NCBI GenBank assembly: GCA_041624375.1
Contig: JBFJVD010000134.1
Location: forward strand, 1 to 8,083
Reading direction: 5' to 3'
Length of the DNA: 8,083 nt
Origin: JBFJVD01 sp041624375
Lineage (GTDB): Bacteria > Chloroflexota > Anaerolineae > Anaerolineales > E44-bin32
Shown piece by piece: positions 1-5,395 of this stretch (position 1 is its first letter; the number at the start of each line of letters is the position of its first letter). The translations under genes were made by a program, and so were the position numbers. The notes below the pieces were generated by a model. It did not search any database and had not been told where the DNA came from. It saw only the letters and a program-made list of their open reading frames with translations.

Positions 1-99
1 ATAGCAGGGGCCGGCGGCCTGCTCTCCGCACACGACATGCAGATGCCGCCGGACAATCTGCACACGCTTTACAGCCTTTGCCTCTCCCGTCTATACTGA
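1..99 (+). CDS. possible 3' end of an upstream gene (partial)
   Basis: Frame 1 is open from the window edge to a TGA at 97-99. It would encode about 32 C-terminal residues ending in LCLSRLY. Most of its codons end in G or C, as in the real genes here, which favours this frame over the other two. The piece is too short to recognise, and no function is offered. If it is real, the candidate promoter for thyA overlaps the end of this gene. Confidence 0.25.
   Translation: MAGAGGLLSAHDMQMPPDNLHTLYSLCLSRLY
68..97 (+). promoter_or_regulatory. sigma-70-type promoter upstream of thyA
   Basis: A TTTACA box (68-73) and a TATACT box (92-97) are separated by 18 bases. Each differs from the consensus TTGACA/TATAAT at one position. 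Transcription would begin near 103-106, giving thyA an unusually long leader of about 185 bases. The match is visible in the sequence; activity is inferred. Confidence 0.55.
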
Positions 100-108
100 G
101 TCGATCAT

Positions 109-167
109 GATCAGCGGGTGTTTTAGCCCGCTGCACACTCAGCTGTTGAGCCGGCAGCATGCTGATC
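109..167 (+). promoter_or_regulatory. structured 5' leader of thyA-folA, possible cis-regulatory RNA
   Basis: Just after the predicted transcription start, GATCAGC (109-115) can pair with GCTGATC (161-167). This would enclose a GGG/CCC hairpin (116-118 with 127-129) and a CTCA/TGAG hairpin (138-141 with 147-150), forming a three-way junction. A stronger local hairpin, CAGCGGG (112-118) with CCCGCTG (127-133), uses the same bases as the closing stem, so the two folds exclude each other. Further downstream CCAGCG (204-209) pairs with CGCTGG (230-235), and CCAAT (239-243) with ATTGG (250-254). I do not recognise a known riboswitch class. That this is functional is inference. Confidence 0.3.
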
Positions 168-274
168 CAAAAATCAATCACTTAGCAAGATACCCACCGA
201 ACGCCAGCGAACAATCCGTCCGCGTGCCGCGCTGGTCGCCAATCCTGCCATTGGGGAAAGCGTGCCGAAAGAGT

Positions 275-282
275 GGAAGGAG
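275..282 (+). promoter_or_regulatory. thyA ribosome binding site (decides the start)
   Basis: GGAAGGAG lies 7 bases before the ATG at 290. It supports that start over the in-frame ATG at 107, which would add 61 residues with no thymidylate synthase character. Confidence 0.8.
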
Positions 283-289
283 TCTCGGG

Positions 290-1084
290 ATGCGCCAGTA
301 TTTGGACCTGCTGAATCATGTTCTGGAACAGGGGATAAAGAAAGAGGATCGCACCGGCACTGGAACGCTCTCAATCTTTGGCCATCAAATGAGGTTCGAT
401 CTTCAAGAAGGATATCCGCTGCTGACTACGAAGAAGCTCTTTCTCAAAGGCATTGTTTATGAATTGCTCTGGATGCTCCGCGGCGAGACGAATATCCGCT
501 ACCTCACCGAGCATGGCGTCCACATTTGGGACGAGTGGGCGGACGAGCAGGGCGAGCTAGGTCCGGTGTATGGTGCTCAATGGCGCTCGTGGGAAGGGGC
601 GGGCGGGAAGACGATCGATCAAATCGCCTGGGTAATCGAAGAAATCCGCAACAATCCGGACTCGCGCCGGCTCGTCGTCAGCGCATGGAACCCCTCCTCC
701 CTGGACGACATGGCGCTTCCGCCGTGCCCAACGCTATTTCAGTTTTATGTCTCTGGGGGACGCCTGTCCTGCCAGCTCTATCAACGCTCGGGAGATCTGT
801 TCCTTGGTGTCCCCTTCAATATTGCCTCCTACTCGCTGCTTATCCTGATGGTGGCGCAGGTCACCGGATTGGCTCCCGGTGAGTTTGTCCACACCTTGGG
901 CGATGCGCATCTCTACCTGAACCATTTGGATCAGGCGCGCAAGCAGATCAGCCGGACCCCACGGGCGCTGCCGACCATGAAACTCAACCCTGAGGTGGGA
1001 TCGATCTTCGATTTCAAATATGAGGACTTCGAGCTGCGGGGGTACCACCCGCATCCACACATCAAAGCCGAGGTCTCGGTTTGA
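290..1084 (+). CDS. thyA: thymidylate synthase
   Basis: ThyA (EC 2.1.1.45) methylates dUMP to dTMP with 5,10-methylene-tetrahydrofolate, giving dihydrofolate; it acts in the cytoplasm as a dimer. The protein has 264 residues, the same length as E. coli ThyA, and key residues fall at identical numbers: Arg21 in RTGTGT, Arg126-Arg127, catalytic Cys146 in LPPCP, Asp169, Asn177 in PFNIAS, and His207/Tyr209 in HLY. The C-terminus DPHP-like motif appears as YHPHPHIKAEVSV. The start at 290 has a good Shine-Dalgarno 7 bases upstream and restores the family length. One oddity is that the residue after the catalytic cysteine is proline, where E. coli, L. casei and human enzymes have histidine; that histidine is not strictly essential, so activity is still expected. 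The stop overlaps the folA start, so the two are almost certainly cotranscribed. Confidence 0.97.
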   Translation: MRQYLDLLNHVLEQGIKKEDRTGTGTLSIFGHQMRFDLQEGYPLLTTKKLFLKGIVYELLWMLRGETNIRYLTEHGVHIWDEWADEQGELGPVYGAQWRSWEGAGGKTIDQIAWVIEEIRNNPDSRRLVVSAWNPSSLDDMALPPCPTLFQFYVSGGRLSCQLYQRSGDLFLGVPFNIASYSLLILMVAQVTGLAPGEFVHTLGDAHLYLNHLDQARKQISRTPRALPTMKLNPEVGSIFDFKYEDFELRGYHPHPHIKAEVSV

Positions 1085-1596
1085 TTGTCAGCGTCATTGT
1101 CGCCATGGCCGGACCCGAGCGGGCGATTGGGAACAAGGGAGGGCTTCCCTGGCGGCTGCCGGCGGATATGGCGCATTTCAAGCGGTTGACGATGGGCCAC
1201 CACGTCATCATGGGGCGCCGGACATATCAGTCGCTGCCCACCAGCCATCTTCCCGGGCGGCGCATCATCGTGCTGAGTCGGTCGGGACTCGACTCACTCG
1301 AGCACAGCGAGGATGTGCGGGTTGCCGGTTCGCTTCAGGAGGCGCTACAGCTCGCAGAAACAGTGGGGGAGAGCGAGGCGTTTATCGCCGGGGGCGCGGC
1401 CGTATACGCAAAAGCCCTGGACCAGGGGCTGGTCGACCGCATGTACCTCACGCTGGTGGAAGCGGAAGTCGAAGCGGACACCTTTTTCCCTTCCTTTGAT
1501 CCCAACGCATGGAAACCGGTGGAACGGCGAGAGCGTCCGGCGGATGAACCCAATGCGTATGATCTCACTTTCATAGTCCTGGAACGCCGCGTCTGA
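1081..1596 (+). CDS. folA: dihydrofolate reductase
   Basis: DHFR (EC 1.5.1.3) uses NADPH to reduce the dihydrofolate made by ThyA back to tetrahydrofolate. The 171-residue protein has the whole family pattern: AIGNKGGLPW (residues 15-24), the substrate-binding acid Asp29 in PADMAHF, the NADPH-binding MGRRTYQSL (44-52), LPGR (57-60) for the folate glutamate tail, IVLSR (63-67), the glycine pair in IAGGAAVY (102-109), DTFFP (133-137) and a final FIVLERR strand. The start is TTG at 1081, inside the TTGA shared with the thyA stop. GAGGT at 1070-1074 is 6 bases upstream, and the protein begins directly with the first family strand, so no earlier start fits. The overlap implies translational coupling with thyA. 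No terminator is seen in the 25 bases before the convergent gene. Confidence 0.95.
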   Translation: MIVSVIVAMAGPERAIGNKGGLPWRLPADMAHFKRLTMGHHVIMGRRTYQSLPTSHLPGRRIIVLSRSGLDSLEHSEDVRVAGSLQEALQLAETVGESEAFIAGGAAVYAKALDQGLVDRMYLTLVEAEVEADTFFPSFDPNAWKPVERRERPADEPNAYDLTFIVLERRV

Positions 1597-1621
1597 CTTC
1601 AGCCTCCACGCCCCACTCGTC

Positions 1622-2815
1622 TCACGCACCGCCTCCAAACTCCGAAAAGGCGATCTCCTCTCCCAGAAATTGAAAGTGCGCCCTCAGCCTCAGCACCACC
1701 CGTTCCTTGCGGCTGCCGGGCGGGCGCAACTTGCTCCTGAGAATCAGGTTCGGAAAGCGTCGCTGCCAGTCAGGTTCCAGTAGTCGCTTGCGCAGTCGGG
1801 CCACCGTCGCCCGGACCACCGGCACGTGCAGGCCATCGGGGTCCCGCAGGACGGCGCGCACGACTTCAGAGCCGGCGATCCTGTCGTAGGAAATGTATCC
1901 GCCGCGATCGGCGTAGACGGAAGGCTCTTTGGCGGTATGTCGTGCGATGGCCGCGAGCACGGCGTATTCCACCTGGCTCGTGCTGAGCTGCAGCGGCCGG
2001 CCTCCGTCTGGATCGCAAACCACCACTTCATATCTTCCCTCGGTCTGGCCCGCATCCATGCTGAAAATCATCCGTGGTAGATTGAGCTGGCCTTCACCAT
2101 GATGGATGCGCTCAGTGCGGATGATGACCTCTTCAGGGCTCACCACCAGTGGATCTTCGGCGGGAATGCGCTCGGCGCATATCAGGATCTCGGTGAAGCT
2201 GCCGGCGGTCAATCGACCCGGTAGACCGGCCTCGATTTCAGCGCGCACGGCGCGCCGGACATCGCATAGGGCGAGGACCGACCCGAGCGTTCCGATCGAC
2301 CCAAGCCCGCTGAAGTTCAAGACCAATCTCGGCGGCGATGCCTGACGCCACAAACGGATGACCCCATAATCTCGCGCCCAACGCTGCTGCTCAACGCGAG
2401 TCCAGAGTTCACCGGAATCCAGTTGTAGCAGGCGCTCACCGTCGATGGCCCGAAAACGGCCGCGTGCGTGAATGATCTCTGCGCCGATCTGTTCCAGCAG
2501 GGTCTCGCTTTGAAATGCGTGAAGCCGGCCCAGGAGGATCAAATGATCTGCCGGGACGTCCTCCACCCGGTCCAGGATGGGGACGACCCGCAAGCCAGGC
2601 AGTGTGGCTGGGAAGTAGCGGCCAATCCAATGAAGCGCGTATCCGTCCAGGGGCCGGTGGCCTTCTTCAGAGCGGACGTAGATGGTTGTCGGCGCACCAA
2701 GGAAGGCCCTCCATAGGTTGGCCAGTTTGGCGTGACCGTCCTGCTGGAGCGCGTTCACCAAGGCGGCACCGACGCTATCGAGCCGCTGGCGCTTGGAGGA
2801 CCTTTGCTTTGCCAT
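1622..2815 (-). CDS. hypothetical protein with winged-helix-like C-terminal domain
   Basis: This gene encodes 397 residues, and I do not recognise the full protein. Residues about 275-377 look like an OmpR/PhoB-type winged helix: a helix beginning LSTSQVEYAVLAAIARH, a middle segment YISYDRIAGSE, a likely recognition helix VVRATVARLRKRLL (333-346), then a hairpin-like NLILRSKLRPPGSRKERVVLRL. No phosphoacceptor receiver domain is evident before it. Residues about 75-110 (VVPILDRVEDV, DHLILLGRLHAF) and 162-185 (RLVLNFSGLGSIGTLGSVLALCD) alternate strands and glycine-rich loops, suggesting an alpha/beta ligand- or nucleotide-binding core, but no Walker motif is visible. The first 12 residues are strongly basic. 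No signal peptide or membrane segment is seen, so it is probably cytoplasmic. The ATG at 2813-2815 has only a weak Shine-Dalgarno. A sensor-regulator role is inferred, and short repeats just upstream could be its own operator. Confidence 0.75.
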   Translation of the reverse strand: MAKQRSSKRQRLDSVGAALVNALQQDGHAKLANLWRAFLGAPTTIYVRSEEGHRPLDGYALHWIGRYFPATLPGLRVVPILDRVEDVPADHLILLGRLHAFQSETLLEQIGAEIIHARGRFRAIDGERLLQLDSGELWTRVEQQRWARDYGVIRLWRQASPPRLVLNFSGLGSIGTLGSVLALCDVRRAVRAEIEAGLPGRLTAGSFTEILICAERIPAEDPLVVSPEEVIIRTERIHHGEGQLNLPRMIFSMDAGQTEGRYEVVVCDPDGGRPLQLSTSQVEYAVLAAIARHTAKEPSVYADRGGYISYDRIAGSEVVRAVLRDPDGLHVPVVRATVARLRKRLLEPDWQRRFPNLILRSKLRPPGSRKERVVLRLRAHFQFLGEEIAFSEFGGGA

Positions 2816-2952
2816 TTGCTACGCATCTCGCTATGACAACGGTTATGCGCACCTGCTATCGCGCACCCTATAGTTAATGCTAAGTGGATGTCCTGCGCAA
2901 GTGGGGGGAGGTGACGCGTAGCTGGTTCCTTATCACCGCGAGGAGGTAGTCG
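2816..2952. promoter_or_regulatory. divergent intergenic region with short direct repeats
   Basis: These 137 bases separate the winged-helix gene (-) from the aldolase/phosphatase gene (+), so both promoters should lie here. GCGCACC occurs exactly at 2847-2853 and 2861-2867, and a weaker ACGCATC at 2821-2827; each is followed by CTAT (2831-2834, 2856-2859, 2868-2871). TATAGT at 2869-2874 could be a -10 box for the + strand gene but has no convincing -35 partner. GGTGA (2910-2914) and TCACC (2933-2937) can form a stem in the leader. AGGAGG at 2941-2946 is the ribosome binding site of the + strand gene. Confidence 0.4.
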
Positions 2953-4098
2953 ATGTTGACGATCAGTGTTATTAAGGCCGATGTCGGGAGTATCGGAGGG
3001 CATACGCGCCCCTCCGATGCCATGCTGGACGCAGCCCGGGTTCGGCTTCTCTCGGCCAAGTCCAGCGGTCTCATCACTGGATTTGATGTAACCCACACCG
3101 GAGATGATGTCTGCCTTTTGATGGTGCACGCCAACGGCTCGTCTCATCCGCCCATCCACGAGCTCGCCTGGTCGGTGTTCGAAGAGGCCTCAGCCATCGC
3201 CAGCCGGGCCGGGCTGTATGGCGCAGGGCAGGATCTGCTCAAGGACGCACCCTCAGGCAACGTGCGCGGCGCCGGACCTGGGGCGGCAGAGATCAGCTTC
3301 GATTCAGAAGCTGTGGAGCGGCCAGCTGAACCGTTTCTCGTCTTCGCTGCCGATAAATGCGGGCCGGGCGCATTTAACTTCCCGCTCTGGGGTGTATTCA
3401 CCAATCCGATGTTCTGCGCCGGGTTGATGTTGCCAAAGATGAAGGCCGGGTTCCGCTTCCGGATCATCGACATGGAGTATGCGGGTGGTGACCGGGTGCT
3501 CGAAATCGACACACCGGAGCGCCACCTCGATCTGGCGGTCTTGCTACGAGATGAGAATCGGTTCGGGATCCAGTCGATCAGCTCCCGCAGCTACCCGGCC
3601 CAGCAGGTGGTATCTGTTTCGACGGATCGCCTACACACGATCGCGGGTGAATACAAAGGCAAAGACGATCCCGTGGCGATCGTGCGCAGCCAGGGCATCT
3701 TTCCGGCGCCGGAGGAAATCGTCATGCCCTATATGACGGCGCACTTCGTGGCAGGCGATGCTCGTGGCAGTCATCATATGCCTTTGATGCCGGTGGCGAT
3801 CAACACCCCCGTTGCCGGAGCCTACTGCCTGCCGCTTGTCTCCTGCATGGCCTACTCCATTACAGCAGATGGCGAGCTCTCCGAAGGAGTCGACCTGTTC
3901 GGTAACGTGGCCTGGGACGCAACCCGCCTCAAGGCCCAGCGCAAGGCGGAAGACATCCGGCAGCAAGGCTTCGTTGGACCGGCGATGCTGCCGATCCAGG
4001 AGTTGGAGTACAGCGCATTTCGCAAATCACTGCAGGCGCTCGAAGATGAATTCCAGGTTGTTCAGCGGGAGGCTATTGCAAGCGATGGCCGCCCATAG
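2953..4098 (+). CDS. fbp: bifunctional fructose-1,6-bisphosphate aldolase/phosphatase (FBPA)
   Basis: This cytoplasmic enzyme (EC 4.1.2.13 / 3.1.3.11) condenses triose phosphates to fructose-1,6-bisphosphate and then dephosphorylates it to fructose-6-phosphate, making gluconeogenesis effectively one-way. The 381 residues match the family along their length. Metal-binding residues are seen in the N-terminal SVIKADVGSIGGH (Asp10, His17) and in GDD (50-52). LYGAGQDLLKDAPSGNVRG (88-106) is a hallmark stretch. AGEYKGKDDPVAIVR (231-245) holds the aldolase tyrosine (Tyr234) and the Schiff-base lysine (Lys237), with Asp238-Asp239. ARGSHHMPLMPV (270-281) and VDLF (313-316) are also typical. The ATG is preceded by a perfect AGGAGG at a 6-base spacing. 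The last 10 or so residues look like a variable tail. It is a single-gene unit with no glycolytic neighbour in view. Confidence 0.95.
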   Translation: MLTISVIKADVGSIGGHTRPSDAMLDAARVRLLSAKSSGLITGFDVTHTGDDVCLLMVHANGSSHPPIHELAWSVFEEASAIASRAGLYGAGQDLLKDAPSGNVRGAGPGAAEISFDSEAVERPAEPFLVFAADKCGPGAFNFPLWGVFTNPMFCAGLMLPKMKAGFRFRIIDMEYAGGDRVLEIDTPERHLDLAVLLRDENRFGIQSISSRSYPAQQVVSVSTDRLHTIAGEYKGKDDPVAIVRSQGIFPAPEEIVMPYMTAHFVAGDARGSHHMPLMPVAINTPVAGAYCLPLVSCMAYSITADGELSEGVDLFGNVAWDATRLKAQRKAEDIRQQGFVGPAMLPIQELEYSAFRKSLQALEDEFQVVQREAIASDGRP

Positions 4099-4134
4099 CC
4101 GCTGGCGCAATAACCCGCATCTGCCATGACGGCT

Positions 4135-4162
4135 GGAGCCCGCTCCGATCGGAGCGGGCTCC
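4135..4162. terminator. perfect 28-bp palindrome, probable bidirectional terminator
   Basis: The arm GGAGCCCGCTCCGA (4135-4148) is followed directly by its exact reverse complement (4149-4162), giving a very stable GC-rich stem. It lies 36 bases after the FBPA stop and between convergent genes, where a shared terminator is expected. The following bases, TAACTTTA, are only weakly T-rich, so classic intrinsic termination is not certain. Confidence 0.55.
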
Positions 4163-4174
4163 TAACTTTAGGAT

Positions 4175-4218
4175 CGGCGGGTTCCGCCGGCTTGTTCGTC
4201 TGCGCCGATCGCGGCGCA
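4175..4218. terminator. two further hairpins between convergent genes
   Basis: CGGCGG (4175-4180), loop GTT, CCGCCG (4184-4189) is followed on the + strand by GCTTGTTCGT, a weak T-rich tract. TGCGCC (4201-4206) pairs with GGCGCA (4213-4218) across GATCGC, 20 bases beyond the CHRD stop. With the neighbouring 28-bp palindrome they could serve as back-up terminators in either direction. Confidence 0.35.
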
Positions 4219-4238
4219 ACCCCTGTACCTGGGGCTCG

Positions 4239-4703
4239 CTACTTGATCTGCCCGCGGATTTCGCCGGACGGGTGCGCAAGGGTGTGGACGTTGTCATAGG
4301 TGTCGCCACTGAGCATGGCCTGCCACACGTCCTCCAGCGTTTCCCAGCCGCAGGCATTGCCCGCATCCGGCGTGGAAACCGCGCTGGCCACCAGGATGCC
4401 CTTCTGGATGCTCACCGGACCTCCTGAGAACAGCGTTACGCCAACCGGCCCGGATTCGCCAAACGCACCGCAGTGAACATGAGCCGCCACGACGTCTTCG
4501 ATGTTCTTCACATGCAGGACGAAGCGCATCCGGCTGAAATCGGCGTTGAAGCGGTACGCAGCACGTCCAGTGGCGTCCGTTGCCACGGGCGGCACTTCCT
4601 GGTCGCCCGTGAGACGCGCTGTGAAGCGCCGCTGCACGGGCGCAGCCGCCGCTGTCGCCAGCAGCAGAACGAGAACCAAGGACCACAGGATGGCTTTCTT
4701 CAT
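4239..4703 (-). CDS. secreted CHRD domain protein
   Basis: The protein has 154 residues. It begins with a Sec signal peptide, MKK then a hydrophobic run (residues 5-20) ending in AAAA before PVQRR, with cleavage probably near residue 20-22. The remainder is one CHRD domain (first described in chordin; Pfam CHRD): FTARLTGDQEVPPVAT (27-42), GRAAYRF (46-52), the histidine-rich AAHVHCGAFGESGPVGVTLF (73-92) and the C-terminal DTYDNVHTLAHPSGEIRGQI (134-153). Cys78 and Cys118 could form a disulfide after export. The domain is structural, and its molecular function in bacteria is largely unknown. The ATG at 4701-4703 was chosen over an upstream in-frame one at 4808 because it puts the signal peptide at the N-terminus and has GGAGG (4709-4713) 5 bases upstream. 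It seems to be a single gene. Confidence 0.9.
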   Translation of the reverse strand: MKKAILWSLVLVLLLATAAAAPVQRRFTARLTGDQEVPPVATDATGRAAYRFNADFSRMRFVLHVKNIEDVVAAHVHCGAFGESGPVGVTLFSGGPVSIQKGILVASAVSTPDAGNACGWETLEDVWQAMLSGDTYDNVHTLAHPSGEIRGQIK

Positions 4704-4708
4704 GGGAA

Positions 4709-4713
4709 CCTCC
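4709..4713 (-). promoter_or_regulatory. ribosome binding site of the CHRD gene (decides the start)
   Basis: GGAGG on the - strand lies 5 bases before the ATG at 4703. It rejects the longer reading from 4808, which would bury the signal peptide behind 35 polar residues. Confidence 0.8.
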
Positions 4714-4927
4714 CTCTTCGAGTCGGCTTCAGCCCTGACATGGGTGGCCGCTTGGCCGGCAGGGCCGTTCATCTTAGTGGTACGCACGATTCTCTGGCGA
4801 GGATGCATGTTTGCCCAGCGCGGGGTAGGACGTTCCTCCTACTTGCTGGCGGTGGCCGAGCTGTCGCGCAGGTGCCGAGGCGTCCTTTGCTGAGCAGGTT
4901 GTCCGGCGAGGTTGGGGTCGTGGGGGG

Positions 4928-5022
4928 ATTCAGCCTGCCTGCGCACAGAACGCTGTTATGGCCGCCACCCCCTGTTGAAGCGGTTAACGAATCGCAGCGT
5001 TCGTACCCGTCGCAGGCTGAAT
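4928..5022. repeat. nested inverted repeat of about 95 bp
   Basis: ATTCAGCCTGC (4928-4938) is the exact reverse complement of GCAGGCTGAAT (5012-5022). Inside it, GAACGCTG (4948-4955) is the exact reverse complement of CAGCGTTC (4995-5002). The unpaired spacers between the two stems are 9 bases on each side, so the structure is symmetric. The 39-base centre can extend the pairing weakly (GTTA with TAAC, CCGC with GCGG). It could be a palindromic repeat element, an RNA structure or a relic of a mobile element. It begins 45 bases downstream of the small gene ending at 5067. Confidence 0.5.
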
Positions 5023-5066
5023 TCGATCAGGATCGACCAGGAAGCCGAGATGGCAGATCGTGAAGC

Positions 5067-5312
5067 CTATCCTCCGGGCGCGTCCTGCTTCCAGTCTTCT
5101 TCAATGGCCTTCCAGATGTACCGGCCTTCTTTGCAGTGCTCGGGCGAGTGGTCGAGCGCTCGAACAAAGGCGGCGAACTCAAATTCGAAGTCGCTCCCGG
5201 AGACAAGAACGTCATAGCTCCGGCACAGCGCTTCCGCCAGGTCGTGGCCCGTCTCAATCACCTGCTTGAAGCCCTCGAATTCAGCTTTCGAGATTTCAAT
5301 CGTGCCTTCCAT
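5067..5312 (-). CDS. small acidic hypothetical protein
   Basis: This gene encodes 81 residues that I do not recognise. It is acidic (18 Asp/Glu against 8 Lys/Arg), with no signal peptide or membrane segment, so it should be a soluble cytoplasmic protein. Residues 8-32 and 43-53 look helical, and the tail KAIEEDWKQ is charged. The two cysteines, 30 and 60, are far apart and form no metal motif. The case that it is real rests on a perfect AGGAGG (5319-5324) 6 bases before the ATG. It lies 83 bases after etfB on the same strand with no terminator between them, so it could be the last gene of that operon. Whether it has any part in electron transfer cannot be told. Confidence 0.7.
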   Translation of the reverse strand: MEGTIEISKAEFEGFKQVIETGHDLAEALCRSYDVLVSGSDFEFEFAAFVRALDHSPEHCKEGRYIWKAIEEDWKQDAPGG

Positions 5313-5318
5313 ACCAGA

Positions 5319-5324
5319 CCTCCT
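5319..5324 (-). promoter_or_regulatory. ribosome binding site of the small gene
   Basis: A perfect AGGAGG on the - strand, 6 bases before the ATG at 5312, is the main evidence that the 81-residue frame is translated. Confidence 0.75.
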
Positions 5325-5395
5325 AAGCTTTCAGGGGCCCTCACTTCTACCCAGACGGTACACCAAGACCGCTGCCGTGTCCTGCTGAACGCTGT

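Larger units (their letters stand above)
4704..5066. other. intergenic stretch without a convincing gene
   Basis: Several frames are open here because of the high GC content, but none has a Shine-Dalgarno, a recognisable motif or typical composition. It must hold the promoter of the CHRD gene on the - strand, though no clear -35/-10 pair is seen. A small hairpin, GTAGGA (4825-4830) with TCCTAC (4837-4842), and a larger nested inverted repeat (4928-5022) are the only structures found. Confidence 0.5.

Noticed and set aside
107..289. A 61-residue N-terminal extension of ThyA from an in-frame ATG at 107
   Set aside because: The residues have no thymidylate synthase character, the protein from 290 has exactly the E. 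coli length, and the Shine-Dalgarno lies before 290.
4704..4808. A longer CHRD protein starting at 4808
   Set aside because: It would place 35 polar residues before the signal peptide; the ATG at 4703 has its own GGAGG.
4928..5022. Integron attC site
   Set aside because: The inverted repeat has the general shape, but the expected RYYYAAC and GTTRRRY core sites are not at its ends and no integrase is in view.
4473..5063. A + strand coding frame across the CHRD gene and the gap after it
   Set aside because: It runs antisense to the CHRD gene for half its length, has no Shine-Dalgarno and no recognisable motif.
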